Shown: positions 1-12,678 of the stretch, one piece after another
Layout: each line of letters starts with the position of its first letter
Position numbering within the stretch: the first letter of the stretch is position 1
NCBI GenBank assembly: GCA_027924585.1
Contig: BSBM01001440.1
Location: 762,001 to 826,000, forward strand
Source: Larix kaempferi
Taxonomy: Eukaryota; Streptophyta; Pinopsida; Pinales; Pinaceae
Length of the DNA: 64,000 bases
Direction: 5' to 3'
Translations under genes and position numbers: made by a program
The notes under the pieces: model-generated
Database searches by the model: none
The model's input: only the letters and a program-made list of their open reading frames with translations
Told to the model about the DNA's origin: nothing

Positions 1-802
1 ACATCTGGATCTTGTACTGCAACTTTTCTCTAATCATCATCTCCACGCCAAACAGTCTAAATGTGTTTTTGGACAGGAGGAAGTAGTGTATCTTGGGCAT
101 ATTATTTCAACACAAGGGGTTCGTGTGGATCCTGCCAAAATAGATGCCATGAAAAATTGGCTGCATCCACAGACACTCAAGAGCCTTTGTTGTTTTTTGG
201 GATTGACTAGTTACTACCGCAAGTTTGTCAAGGATTATGGGAATATTGTAGGTCCATTAACTGCTCTATTTAAAAAGTATGCTTTTACATGGACACATGC
301 TACTGATTGTCCATTTGAAAAATTGAAACAAGCTATGTGTACTACCATTGTTCTAGCTATGCCTGATTTTTCCAAGTCCTTCACTATTGAGAGTGATGCT
401 TGCGACAATGGACTTAGTGTTGTTCTCCTTCAAGATGAACATCCCATTTTGTGCACTAGCAAATCCCTTTCCGGTAAGAATTTATCCACCTCTACATATG
501 AGAAAGAAATTATGGCTATTTTGCATGCAGTACAAAAGTGGTGGCCATACCTATTAGGGAATCATTTTTGCATCAAGACTGATCACCAAAGTCTGAAATA
601 TTTCCTAGAACAATGGGTCTCCTCCCCCTCCCAACAAACATGGGTTAGAAAACTCATGGGTTATGATTATGAGATCACTTACAAGAAGGGTAAGGAAAAT
701 CTTTTTGCTGATGCTCTTTCTCGCACATTTGATGATCAAGTTTCTATTTCAAATATTTATGTGCCCGTTCCAAATTGGTTTCAATCTCTTCAACAGGGCT
801 AG
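1..802 (+). pseudogene. Ty3/gypsy chromovirus RT C-terminus and RNase H
   Basis: This is the 3' end of a reverse transcriptase followed by the RNase H domain of a Ty3/gypsy polyprotein. The frame is already open at base 1 (no start needed) and reads through YLGHIIS, the usual RT palm-to-thumb motif, then FLGLTSYYRKFV. RNase H follows, with its acidic residues visible in IESDACDNGLS (D), YEKEIMAIL (E) and KTDHQSLKYFL (D), ending in the typical ADALSR motif. The frame stops at a TAG at 800-802, where intact relatives would continue into integrase, so the polyprotein is broken here. The RT catalytic core lies upstream of the window. The domain call is firm; activity is excluded by the downstream stops. 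Confidence 0.9.
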
Positions 803-1792
803 TTCAATGACTCATCACTATCTCAAATCATCCAACAGTTGGCCAACAACCCTTCCGTGGTTCCACAATACTCTTGGGATGGTGCTTCCCTTAGATACAA
901 GGGTCGTCTAGTGCTTCCCCATAGCAAGGATCTTCAACAGGATGTCCTCTATGAACTCCATGCTTCCCCATCGGAAGGGCACTCCAGGTCCCTCAAAACT
1001 TATGAGCGGACACGATGTAACTTCTTTTGGCAGGGATTGAAAAAGACAATTCAACAGATGGTGGTCGAATGTGATATATTCCAGTGCAACAAGGGAGAAA
1101 CGACACTCCTTCCAGGATTGCTCGAACCATTTCCCATCCCTACACAAATTTGGACAAATATTTATATGGATTTCATTGAAGGGATCCCTAAATATGGAGG
1201 GAAGACAATTATTTTTGTTGTGGTTGATCGCCTCTCCAAATATATTCATTTTTGTGCCCTCATCCATCCCTATACCGCCTCCTCAATCGCACAAATTTTC
1301 ATGGACCAGATCTTCCGTCTTCGTGGAATCCATTCTTCCATTGTATCGGATCGTGATGCAACTTTCACCAATCATTTTTGGATAGAACTATTTCACCACA
1401 GTGGCACCAAACTGAATATGAGTTCATGGTATCACCCACAAACTGATGGTGAGACTGAAATTATCAATAAATGATTGGAAACTTATCTTCATTGCTTCAC
1501 CTCTGAACAACAACATCAGTGGGAAAAGTGGCTCCCTCTTGTTGAATGATGGTACAATACCTCCTACCACACTGCATCTAAAATGACTCCATATGAAGCA
1601 TTCTATGGTCAGGAAGCACGAGTGCTTCTTCCATACACGCCCAGCAGTTCACCAGTTCGGGCACTTGAAACGGTTTTTCGCAACCGCAATCAAATTCTTC
1701 ACATTTTGTAGGACAATCTTCACATGGAAAGAAATCAAATGAAACAATAATCCGATCAGCACCATTCTTAACACACTTTTCAAGCGGGTGAT
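803..1792 (+). pseudogene. Ty3/gypsy integrase (zinc finger and catalytic core), broken
   Basis: This part follows the RNase H in the same element. An HHCC zinc-binding domain is recognisable (ELHASPSEGH, then CDIFQC). The integrase core follows: first Asp in IYMDFIEG, second Asp in IVSDRDATF, and Glu in TDGETEIIN, so the DDE triad is complete. The frame is interrupted right after the triad by TGA at 1472-1474, again around 1547 and 1708, and by two more stops before 1780. TSYHTASKMTPYEAFYG is the usual end of the core. This would be the cDNA-inserting enzyme, but the stops mean a dead copy. No independent start codon is implied, since the region belongs to one polyprotein. Confidence 0.88.
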
Positions 1793-2218
1793 ATGGTTTT
1801 TCTTCATCTACAGCCTTATAAGAAATCCTCCCTGAAACTCAAGGGGCGTCATAAGCTCTTTCCAAAGTTCTATGGACCATTTAGGGTTCTTCAGAAGATT
1901 GGGTCTGTTGCTTATAAATTGGAACTTCCTCCTTCTTCCCGCATTCATCCAGTATTTCATGTCTCTTGTTTAAAGAAAGTTCTTGGCACCAACATCAGAG
2001 GACAAACTATTTTACCAGAACTGGATAATGAAGGATCCATCATTTTGGAGCCGGAGGCCATCCTCAATAGGTGCACTCATCAACTTCTCTCTCGAACTAT
2101 CACAGAGGTATTAATTCAGTGGCACAGAATGCAACCAAAGGATGCTACATGGGAACCACTCCTTCATATTCAACAACAATTTCCACATCTAAAGCTTTCA
2201 GGAAAAATATTTTTCTAA
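1793..2218 (+). pseudogene. Integrase C-terminus with chromodomain
   Basis: This is the C-terminal tail of the chromovirus polyprotein. [19 protein letters not shown] and [12 protein letters not shown] form the usual GPF/Y integrase tail. It is followed after a short linker by a chromodomain-like stretch ([31 protein letters not shown]) of the type that targets chromoviruses to chromatin. The frame is open for about 140 codons and ends at a TAA directly before the polypurine tract. I place it in the plant chromovirus branch of Ty3/gypsy; which subfamily (Tekay, CRM, Galadriel or Reina) I cannot decide by eye. Confidence 0.88.
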
Positions 2219-2229
2219 GGGGGAGGGGA
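2219..2229 (+). other. Polypurine tract of the chromovirus
   Basis: A G-rich purine run (AGGGGGAGGGGA) sits between the polyprotein stop and the TGTTAGG start of the 3' LTR. That is the normal place for the plus-strand primer. Confidence 0.8.
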
Positions 2230-2600
2230 TGTTAGGAACCCGTGTTAACCCTTCTCTTTACTTTGTCAGTATATTGTTGTTGGACGCATATGCTTTGTAA
2301 GTCATCCCATGAGTATATTGTGTTATCCCACATTGCTAGTATATTGTTGTTGGATGCATATGCTTTGTAAGTCATCCCGTGAGTATATTGTGTTATCCCA
2401 CATGCATGGGGATTAAGAGTTGTTTAGCTTAGAATTAGTATATAAATACGTGTTGAGGCTAGTGAAGTCATCCATGAGTTATTTTGTATTGAGCTTGCTT
2501 AAAGAAAGTTTCCCCCTCGAAGTGGCTTGCGATCAATAAATATCTTTTGTGTTCTTCTATATTGTGCATTTTTCATCATTTATTTGCTGTAGGCTCATCA
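2230..2600 (+). repeat. 3' LTR of the chromovirus (right end approximate)
   Basis: The LTR starts with TGTTAGGAACCC directly after the polypurine tract. A TATA-like box (TATATAAATA) lies near 2438. The U3 part holds a 70-bp tandem duplication (2268-2337 and 2338-2404). I cannot find a clean CA end or a target-site duplication, so the right border near 2600 is an estimate and the LTR may be truncated. The 5' LTR is outside the window. Confidence 0.7.
2268..2404 (+). repeat. 70-bp tandem duplication in LTR U3
   Basis: Two near-identical 70-bp copies begin with AGTATATTGTTGTTGGA at 2268 and 2338. U3 duplications can carry enhancer elements, but no specific element is recognised here. Confidence 0.85.
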
Positions 2601-5140
2601 CAAAGATACCATTTTTTCTTGTATATATTAAGGAGTTCTCAATTGTCTAAGATTGTAAAAAAATTGGATGGTAAATATTTTTTTTTTGCATTTTTCAGGG
2701 GGAGTGGTTTAGTTAATTTATACTTGTATATTGAAGTGCAATTATTTATATTGCCCTTCATCTTTGAAGGGCTCCAAGAACAAATTCCCTTCCAATTGAA
2801 ATTAAGACTCACCCTTCAAATTTGATCACTAGTTGGCATTGTCGTCATTGTCATCGTCATTGCAGTCCAGTCTCAGTGTTTCTACATCCTCTAATTGATG
2901 AAAGTTTTCTTCAAGATAAATTATATATTAATATTAAATACCAAACATAAATATTTTATAAATTCTATATTACATAATATAATATTTAATATAAAGTACA
3001 ATATCATTTAATATTTAATATATAATATAATATAATATAAAATTACAAGAAACAAAATAAAAATAAAATTACAAACTTTTTTTAAATTAAAAACCATCTC
3101 CAAGCATAAGCATCATTTTCCATTGGATAGTTGATTGAAGGTCATTCTTGCCGAGTACAATCAAATACAGTGACCCCATGACCTCATGTGACAACTATAG
3201 TGACAGATGCACAGTGATTTTCAATGGCGGACAAGGCAGGAGACATAACGACCACACAAATATGGTAAGTATTCTTGGAATTTTCACTGGTTTTTTTTTT
3301 CTTACCCTTAAGAAATGGGCCTACACTTTGTTTTTTTTGCTTGCCCCAGCCAGAAGAGGAACAACACAACATTGTTTTCAATCCATTACATTTAGAGCAT
3401 CTATCTATGGATGAATTCTAAATGAAACTTTAGAAGAAACCAATGGAGTATTCAACTGTATGAGTTTAGAGCATCAATCCCAGGATGAATTCTAAACCAT
3501 TTAATTTCAATTAAATAATAGAATATAAACATTCAATGGAATACTGAGATAGGATAAACATACACAAAGGAAATACACAAACTTCAATACATCAGCACAC
3601 GAATCTATGGTAGGAATAAATCTGTACACAAAAGTGATATGAGATCTAGTTTCTAAATTTAACAATGATGCATTAGGAACCACACTAAAAACGTTAAATA
3701 CATTCTGAGCTCTTTTTAAGGGTCTCTTTAACAAAGATTCATTAACAATTACACATTTATGTAAAGATGTGACTACTACATCCTTGTCTTGTATAAAATC
3801 TAAAAATTATCTGAATTTGGTGATCTCAATTGTCAATGAGTCCTAGAGGAAATGTTTTCTCCTTGTAATGGACCTTGCCCCTTCGATTTCAAGTCAAAGG
3901 TTGGCAAATTTTTCCTTTAAAAGTTTGATCTGTTTCTAAATTTGATCATTTTTCTCTCTAAGCTCCTTGATTTGAACATCCTTGAGATTAATTAGAGACA
4001 TAGCATTTGTGTGATTTTCAAACAAGAACCAATCACTATCTTTTGTGTTTGGACTAAGCTGCAAATTATTTTTCAGCTCATCTATAATCCTACAAGAAAT
4101 GCACGCCTAGGTCACATAAATGCATGCCACATGTGCACATTTGATTGGTTTGAGCTAAAATTTGACACATGGGTTCCTTAGACCATAATGGACACACTTG
4201 TACTGATTTTTTCCTCAACTAAAGTTTCCTTGGGTAGATTTATGTCTGCCAAACTGATCTTTTTGTACTTTTATAGGAAATGGCTGCCTAGTTCACCAAA
4301 ATGCATGCCACACACACAATTTTGATTGGTTTGGGATCAAAATTGACACATGTATTCCTTGGATCATAATGCACATCCTTGTACTTAGGATTCCCTCAAT
4401 TGCAGTATTCATAGGTAGCTTTAGGTTCTTCCAAATTGGTCTTTTATGCTTCCAGCCATCACAAATTTCATGTGCAGTCAATATGTCAATGCATGCAGTC
4501 ATGTTTTCATCATCAAATACTGTGAACAATTTATCAACCCGGTGTTCTTAGGTGACATAGGATTTATTAACAGAATGCTTCCTCTTAATTCCAACACAAA
4601 TAGGATTTTTCATAGCATTCAACAATACTCACACAATCATGTCATAGCTACCTTTTGACATCAACTATGGTTACCCTTTGACACCAAGCTGCCTTTGTTA
4701 TATCCATGTCATTTCTTGACTGTCCAAGTTTGTTTCATGTTTCCATCAATGGCAACACAAAATCGATAATTCCAACCATGCCTTTGCTTCACTGTGTATG
4801 TTTGATTCAAGTTTCCACCAATGACAACACAAAGAATAATGCCATCAAATTAGGTTAGAAGAATTCTTCAATGCCATTCCATAAAAAGGAACAAGATCCT
4901 TCCATATCCTCCCTTTTCTAAATGGCATCCTTCAATCCACTAACGTATTTATAATATGTATTATTCAACAATGATGAGCATATTTTGAAGTGGTGATTGT
5001 GACCTTCGATGTACCCAATAGTTCCAAAACATAAACTAGGCTTGCTAGTTCGCAACATCTTGTTTCCAACTCAAACTTAGATCTTCATTTATGTTCATGT
5101 GATTACCTAAAGATGTTTCATCTCAGCCCTTGTGACACTC
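2601..5140. other. Anonymous AT-rich stretch without a supported gene
   Basis: I see no coding frame that I can support. 2930-3090 is very AT-rich with TAATATTTAATATA-type runs. A tandem duplication with a 181-bp offset lies at about 4090-4450: ATGCATGCCACA, TTGATTGGTTTG and GACACATG recur in the same order. Short open frames here look like chance. Confidence 0.6.
4090..4450 (+). repeat. Diverged 181-bp tandem duplication
   Basis: GCCTAGGTCAC at 4105 and GCCTAGTTCAC at 4286 begin the same ordered set of words (ATGCATGCCACA, GATTGGTTTG, ACACATG, TTCCTT, CATAATG). The copies are clearly diverged, so the duplication is old. Confidence 0.7.
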
Positions 5141-5149
5141 ACTAATTGT

Positions 5150-5910
5150 CTCTCTCATTTGATGGAGTGTTACAACACACAACCAAATAGGTATTTGTTA
5201 GATATATCATCGTCGAGTGAGGGAAGTTCAAGTAGACTAGATGAAATTGAGACATCTAGTAGGTATAATAGGTAGAGATCAACTACAGGTGAAAAGATCA
5301 GAAGAAAATTTCCTAGATGCTTGCAATTTTTTATTTCTAAAGGGGGTTCATGTTCTTATGATGATGAGAGCATAGGAGACATTGAGGTTCCCTTGAGGTA
5401 CAAACATCTTGTGAAACGATAAGTGCCAAAGTATCTTCCTCAAATAATTATTGCGTTTTGTGTCAGCAAAAGCATATACCGCATTGCTCCATTGTCATTA
5501 CATAGTTTGGGGCTATTTTCCATGGATGGAATAAAGGCCCGTGAAAACAGAGTAACTGAATTGATGGAGTATGTCAAACTCTCTTACATCTATGTAGATT
5601 GGATATGGATAGTCCAATATACAAAAAGTGTGCGAATATATGGCTTAGCTGCAAATTATATACAACTAAAAAACAAAGATCATAATAAAGGAGAATCAAT
5701 GTATATTGAGGGAAGGTCAAAAGCAATGGGAAAGATTGCAGGGTTTATAAATAGTACATGAACTGTGACAACAAATAAGCAACCCAATTGCATATTTGAG
5801 GAGCGTCAAGAAAATCATGTATTCGTAATTGTAATAAAATCAATAGCTGTAGGAAAAGAGTTGTTGATTGATTACAATTTGAATTGAATAGATATGGACA
5901 TTGCTATTAT
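5150..5910 (+). pseudogene. SET-domain-like gene relic
   Basis: The frame from about 5423 and its continuation past a stop at 5759-5761 read as a degenerate SET domain, the lysine methyltransferase fold. IAGFINST followed by QPNCIFE resembles the SET pseudoknot motif (normally RFINHSC..PNC). HVFVIVIKSIAVGKELLIDYN resembles the last strand and closing motif (normally GEELTYDY). Upstream the frame is broken by a TAA at about 5420. The key NHSC residues are not preserved (NST is found instead), so even if expressed it is unlikely to bind the cofactor normally. It could be an old processed copy or a fragment carried by a transposon. The family call is moderate. Confidence 0.5.
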
Positions 5911-8900
5911 GGGGGCGGTATGTATACTATTTTACACAACCTATAGAAAATGACTATTATGCTTTATGATTATCATTTACTGTAATATATTTTCATGCAT
6001 CTTGTAAGTTAAGGAAACATTGAATATGTCATGGTTCCTCCTTAGTTGTAATAGCCTTGTGTACTATCTTGTGCAAAGTGCCGGTCATTAATATTATAAC
6101 CTTTGGTACGATATTTTAAGTCATTCCATAAACAAATTTATTAAACCAAAACTTCTTAGTTCTAAAGTACAATGCAAATCTCAATTCCTTCATGAATATA
6201 TCCTCGTACTCTAGTACTAACCTATTATCATACCTCAATGAGTTAAACTCATTTAACTATCTCTCAATGAAATCCTTTGAGAGGTAGCATTCCTGGAACT
6301 CTCCTCAAACAATTACCAATAGATCTGATATAAATATTTTGATCAAATTAAATCCAATGTTGTAATGTACCAATCAGATTTTATTGTACATTAACTGACT
6401 CTCCTACAAGGCTTAAGGAAAAACAGTGAAAACGAGTGACTTGACTGGCTGTAGGAAAGCAATTTCAAATAACTCTGGAAGGAATTAGGATCATGCTATC
6501 TAAGAGACCCTTTACAAAATGAACATGTACCATTAATTTTTTGAACATCAAGCTGAATTCTACTCCAAGGCTCCTAGGCACCCCAACATGTGAAAACTAG
6601 ATCTTCAACTTGGCACTACTTGAGAACCAATGGTGAAGGATTTTGACTTAGGAAGGCTTAAAAAAATTAATTGAATATAAAATATCAATTTGGTTTCACA
6701 TCAACAATTTTGAGGAATTTTTTATGAGTTTTCCAAATCAAGCAAGCAAAATTGTCTCTCGGGACTACACAACTAGTTCAACTTCAGGATTTCCCAAACA
6801 GGGGGAGAAGGCTACGAATTATTTGTTTCATACATGGAATGAGTTTATTGACATGTTAAATGATATAATCAACTGAAATAAATCAATTTCGAGTTGTATA
6901 GGTTCATTTATTGATCAAACACTGAAAACTAGCCATTTTCCATGGAAATCTAGATCAGGTGCAAGAAATTGATATGAAACTCATAATTCTCTTTATTCAA
7001 TATGAAAAATGGAATTTAGAGGCTTAAAATTACATTAATTACAGCCATCAGAAGCTGAAATAAATCTCATATAAGAATCAGGAAATAAATACATAAGAGA
7101 AAGAACTCTCAATCATAGAAAAGACTAGAAATCATCAGGATTTCAAATGGGGGGATTCCCAATCTCTGCAAAAAAACTTGAACTTCGCTAGATCACACTT
7201 CAAGACATGAAATAAAATCAATTATGAAGACTAGATGCTCTCAAAAGAAGCAGGGGAACATCTCCCATCTTGGACTAGTGGCACATCTCCCAAGTCAAAG
7301 AGGCAAAATTGCTCTCAATCCAATTCTCAAACTGTCAAAATATGAGAAAGTGGTGCGCACTCCTTCTCTCACGGACTTGATTTGACTTGTTGAACATGTC
7401 ACCTAGGCTAATACGTCCTCATGGAGTTGATAAGGATAGCTTTCTTTCAAGATTTTATTTTTTCTTCACTTTCTACTTTTGCTTTATCCTGCTTTTGCTT
7501 TTATAACCCATTTTTTTGCTTTTGACTACTTTTTCCTACTTTTCTGCCTTATCCTGCTTTTTTTCCTTATCCTTCTTTCTGCTTTTATGTACTTTTCTAC
7601 TTTATTATGTTTTTCCTAAGCTTAACTTCTTTTCTGCCTTGTGCCCGCTTTTTTTTTCTTTTTCTTGCTTTCCTAGATTTAACGGCTTTCATCTTTTTTT
7701 TCTTTTGCAAGCTATCTCTTGGTCAAATATTATCCTTTAATGAACCCTTGTGAATAATTATCTACTTTATTTCATTAAAATAAATATTTATTAATGAATA
7801 ATAACTTATATTAAGTGCGTATTAAACTTAAGGAAATAAAATTAAATACTTTGGCAATTAATGCCTCAAACTTAACCCCTCATTAATTAATTAATTCCAA
7901 ACTATCACTAGGACCCATGGGGCTAAATGGGTAATGGTGGACCATGGCGGTTTATAGCTAGCCCGGATTTCTAGATATTAAGAAAATCATTTCCGATTTT
8001 TGCGTGCCCATTTGCTTGTAAATCCAACTCATGCAGATTTGGGAAGGAGGAAACAAGGTCATGCACATCAAAGAAAATATCGCCCAGGTGCTCTTCAGGA
8101 ATGCTGGATGTGGATGCGGTAGCAACCTCGGGGACATCCTCAGAGGCCATGCCAATAAAGTAATGGTGCAGGAATTACATGCTATGGGCTACTTTGAGAG
8201 TTTAAAGAAGCTAGGCGAGGAGGAAAGGCTGAGAAGCCCTGAAGCTGGAGAATAATGTGAAATGACTTCCCCCTCGGGGTGGTATTTATAGGAAGAGGCC
8301 TGGGGATGGCTGAAATAAATGTAGGGTTTATGTGGAGCTCTGAGATTATATTGTTAACTAAGGGGTAGATGCTTTATTAAATAACAGAAATACTTCATTA
8401 AATGACAGAGGTACGTCATCGTAAGTGATGGCGGAGGTGACCGTTCAGGTACAGTTGGCGGTGAAACAAAGGGGTAAGAATGTACTGCAGTGGGATGTGG
8501 CAAGCTGTAGACAAGAAGTGGATTCAAGGTCATGAAAACATGGTTTAGGGAAACCTCCCATAGGGCCCTGACTCAACGAGGGACTTCCACATGGAAATGG
8601 CATTTTTTTGTTCAGGGGCAGTATTGGGGTGTTAGAACTCGTGCAGCTTAGGCACCCTGAAACAATATTTGCCCTTGATTTATCCTTTTGACAATCCCGA
8701 GACGCGTGTGTTCGCCAGCATACACTTTAAGTGGGGGCCCATTCCTGTCACCAGACAATTGCCCGAGGATTTGCAAACCGCTTTTTAACTACTTGTGTGG
8801 TTTCAGGACTTCTGAAACATGGTTTGGGGAAACCGTCTTTCGCTCCCTGAATAGCCATAGAGCTGACACGGGTCCTAGGTGGTTTTCTTTCAGGGATAAC

Positions 8901-9841
8901 TTGGAAGTGCTATAGTCAGGACCACTTTGTGCGCCCTGACGGAATTACGCTTGATGATGTGTAGTATTTAAGCCATTGAGGTATACACTGATTTCTTCTT
9001 CCTTTATATGACAAATATGTCTTGCTGTATAGGTGTCCCTACTTATAGGTGGCGCTTCCCCTCATGGAAAAACTGAGCTATCTGCATCTATGTCTATTAA
9101 CAATAATAGTACTAACATCGGCTTCAACGGGGACAACCTTTTTCTTTGGAAGAGGCTGAGAATAGTAGATTAGTGCCTTTTAAGTTCATTGGGTTGTGGA
9201 GTCATGCCCCTCCCTTTTTAAACTTCTTTAATCAGGTTACCTTAACAATATTTCCATAATTTCCCTTTAAGGTTAGTCCATGGATTATCAAATTTTTTGT
9301 GGTTGGATCTCTTCTCCAAAAAATTTTTCTGAAAGAAACGCTTGACCAATCCCCTACCCGCTGCTATTTTGAAATTGTCATGGTGCATCCCTAAGAGGGA
9401 CTTGATTCTTTTGCAACCTTTGGGTGGATTCCCACCATTCTACTCATATGGGGTAGGAGCACGCGATCTCCTTTTGGATGTAATATATTTCCTTGGCTTT
9501 CTTGGGAAAATGGGGCCACTCAGTGGTTTTCCATGGTCCACTTCTATCTTCGACTTATCGGAGGCTTTTGACTCAATACTCATGGAGAACGTAATAATCT
9601 GATGCCCCTGGGGGAGACTTCTTGCTTGCTGGTATTTTTTACTTCAGTCGAGGTTGTCTTAATAGGAAAACTAGTTTCACCCCTTACTGACGAGACTGGT
9701 GATGTTCCATCCCCGAACTTTTCTTCTGTTGTATCTTTTTCAAATTTTATCTTCCCTGCTTGAACCCATCTACTCTGGTCAATGGATTAGAGCTCTGGTG
9801 ATAGAGCCACTTCTTATGTATATGGGTTTTCCACCGATAAC
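5911..9841. other. Anonymous region with small unsupported frames
   Basis: No gene is supported. A T/C-rich tract fills 7440-7720. Two GC-richer patches (8030-8260 and 8690-8940) carry short open frames of 74-75 codons that I do not recognise. Two related segments, each starting near CATGGTTT(A/G)GGGAAACC, lie at about 8535 and 8817. A 86-codon frame at 9342-9602 is also unrecognised. Confidence 0.5.
7440..7720 (+). repeat. Polypyrimidine tract with irregular CTGCTTTT units
   Basis: About 280 bp of almost pure T/C on this strand, built from variants of CTTATCCTGCTTTTGC. It produces a low-complexity 74-codon frame rich in Phe, Leu and Ser, which I do not count as a gene. Confidence 0.75.
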
Positions 9842-10658
9842 TGTTGGTGTCCATTTTGTCACCATTTTTGGTCATTAAATCTACTATGAGTGGTGTCATT
9901 TTCACTATTTTTGATGTAATAAGTTATTCTTTCTGCCATTCAGTCCATCAAACAGACCGGGTATGAATGTATTTGTTTATCATATGAATTTTGATCAAAT
10001 CTCACTACATTATGATTTATTAATGTTTAAAGTGACATTTCTCGATATGTATGGCATCTAGTTTTGATTTAAAGGCTGCGATTTCTCAAACGACCTCCCT
10101 TTTGGACTACGTGTTTACGTTTCTAATGTTCAGCCGCTTACAACCTGCCATTCAGCCTTGCGTTCAGCCCACAAAATCAACAGTTGGCATATTTCTGGCC
10201 ATTAAAGACAGAAACGGACACGTGGGTTTTGTTAGCCACGTAGTGGATATGGTCGGTGAGCTCTTGTTTTGGGAGATTCACCTTCCTGCCTGCCGAGCTC
10301 GAAAGAACACTCTTTTCCCATGTCAAGACTTCAACGTTCTGATTCTCACGTACGCCTGGTCACGCCGATGTTCCAAAGGATCCTCGTCCGCCCATGCTCA
10401 GTCCTCCAACACACTCCTCTATACATGTCGACGCTCCAACAGCCCACTCCCCCATCCGTTCAGATTGACAGCATTCACTCTACCCATGGTTGAAGGAAAT
10501 GAACATGCAGCTGCTCGCATCATGAAAGGTCGACACCGTGAAAGCAGGAAGATGCTCCCTGCGCTGTCACGCATCAATCAAAGCAGGCATTTTGCATTCA
10601 TAAAGACCTCTATTTTTAGAGAGGTCTACTATGTCGATCTTCTCTCCCACTGTAAATG

Positions 10659-10667
10659 TATAAATAG
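10659..10667 (+). promoter_or_regulatory. TATA box of the long LTR
   Basis: TATAAATAG preceded by TGTAAATG. The same arrangement (TGTAAATC, TATAAATAGATG) occurs in the LTR at 24125, which supports a shared LTR promoter layout. Transcription would start some 25-35 bp downstream. Confidence 0.6.
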
Positions 10668-11385
10668 ATGCTTTGTGTAGAGAAACAGAGTTAGAGATGA
10701 TCATCAGATTATCAGATAGTTTGTAGAATACATAGAAGTTAGCAGTACTTTTCATTGTGTAATTTTCACCAGTTAATGGAAGTCTCAGTTCGTTGATGCT
10801 CTGCTGTTAGTAATGAAGTGATTTAGTTTCCATCTCTCATTGTTGGGCAGGGCCCCTCATCAACCGGAGGTTTCGTTTATGTTTTTATGCAAATAGTTAG
10901 TTTATTTTCCTGTATATGTAATTAATTTCATTTTTTGTATATGTCATTTCTTTCCTCTCTGTAATTTGTATTGTGACATAATTTATTTTCCAAAATTAGA
11001 AATGGTCGACTAAGCTTAGTAATTATAGTTCGCTTTGAATCTTTTGCAATTAGATATTTTATCTTCAGTTTTCTGCGATTAGCTAGAGTTTAGTTAGTTG
11101 TTGTTTCCAACTTAGTTTATAGTTAGAATTAGTTCCATTAGTCTCTTCTCTATAGCTGTAGGTTAATTCTCTCTCTCACCTTAGTCTTGCTTTAGCATAG
11201 AATAGGAATAATTTCATCTTTCTAACAATAATTAGAATAGGTTGCTTCCTATTATCGTAGCTTCTCAACAAGTCTTCTCACTGACTTCTTTGCATTGTAG
11301 GTTCATCTGCATTCGACAATTAACGATTAAGGTCATCAAAACTACCTCTTTACTTAGTTTAATTCATTTTTCCTCCATCGAGATT

Positions 11386-11446
11386 GTCATTCGGACTGTC
11401 ATTCGGACAACCATCCGGATCGTCATTCAGACTTTCATTCTTTCTA
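11386..11446 (+). repeat. Short imperfect repeat of GTCATTCGGACT
   Basis: Four to five imperfect copies of a 12-15-bp unit (TGTCATTCGGACTG, CATCCGGATCG, GTCATTCAGAC) inside the LTR. No function is inferred. Confidence 0.7.
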
Positions 11447-12655
11447 CACCATTTTATGCTTATTTGAATTCAGTTTCTTAGTTTTTCTTCAATGTAATCT
11501 TTTCTTCTCTTAACTAGCACTCTTAACCATAATTAGGCTCATGTTTTATATTCCATAAAGTTTTAATTAAAGTTTTGTTATCATTCTTAATTTTCTTTAA
11601 GTGTCTTTTAAATTATGTCTTTCATATTTAATTTGCTAATATGTTACTGTTTAAGAATTTATCAGTTTTATTCTTAGTTTAGTTTATCATATGCTCTTAA
11701 GGTTTATTTTAGATTAGAATTAATAATTTTATTTTCCAAGTATTCTAGTTTTAATAGCTTTTTCTTCATTAAGAATAGGATCAGTTTCTTAGTTAGACAG
11801 ATAATGAATATGTTCATGGAATAGAGTTTGGATTCAGAAATAAATATCTTTATCAAGTTTTGTACTTGCTTCTATATAAATATATTTATCAAGTTTTCTA
11901 CTTGCTTCCAAATCAAGTTCAAAAGTAAATATCTTTATTAAGTTTTCTACCTACTTCTTTTTTTCATTAGTTTCATATCATTTTTCTCATGGATAGTAGA
12001 TAGATCATAATGTTTAAAGTTAACTGTAATTGGTCTCTTTGTAGTTTGCATCTCTTTGTTGAAGTTAGATTAGATTTACTTCCATTATGTTTTGCTATTA
12101 CATTTGAAAGTTATTACGATACATTCACTCCAGTTCCTATTACATGGAATTAGATGCTTTTCTTGAATTAGTTGTTGAAATTATTTAGTTTGTAATTTGC
12201 TTTGATTAACATAGTTTTCCGTTTATGCAATTTTTTATCAAAATAAGTCATTTCATAGGATAGGTCCTTTCATTTCCAACTATTTTCTAATTCCTAGTCT
12301 AAACTCTGAAGAATTGATTCAAGTAATTTTTATTTTTCATAGTTAGTAGTTTGTTTTTTAATCAGTTTCAATTATTTAATTATAAAGTAGAGTAGTATGA
12401 TTTGATACTATTCTAGCCTGTTTGTTTAACTAGGTTTGATTTAGTTCCTTTATTGTTTTTCTGAAGTTTGACTCGGTTTTTCATTTTGAAATATCTTTCG
12501 ATTTTTCTTTATTAAATATTTTTAAGGTCTGACAAGCCGAAAATCTTAGGTACCATTCTACCTTAGCATATACTTTGCCTCAACTCTAACATTAACAACC
12601 CCGGTCGATAATTAAATATTAGGTGTTTTCTTTGAGATAGCTCACACACCCAACA

Positions 12656-12678
12656 TTTTGGTGCCGTTGCTGGGGAGT
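12656..12678 (+). other. Primer-binding site region after the long LTR
   Basis: TTTTGGTGCCGTTGCTGGGG directly follows the CA end of the LTR. This resembles the TTTTGGCGCCGTTGCCGGGG sequence found after 5' LTRs of plant Tat/Athila elements, so it marks the segment to its left as a 5' LTR. Confidence 0.75.

Larger units (their letters stand above)
9842..12655 (+). repeat. Long 5' LTR (2.8 kb) of a Tat-like Ty3/gypsy element
   Basis: The segment begins TGTTGGTGT and ends ACACCCAACA, so its ends are inverted repeats with the canonical TG..CA. A primer-binding-type sequence follows directly. A promoter-like TATAAATAG box sits at 10659-10667. Open frames inside it (for example 10051-10680) have no recognisable product and I treat them as chance. 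No matching 3' LTR is seen in the window, so the element is incomplete or was rearranged. Confidence 0.75.

Noticed and set aside
908-1267. 119-codon minus-strand frame
   Set aside because: It is antisense to the integrase, whose motifs are clear on the plus strand.
10051-10680. 209-codon frame in the long LTR
   Set aside because: It lies upstream of and across the LTR TATA box, has no recognisable motif, and a competing frame overlaps it. More likely chance in a GC-richer part of the LTR.
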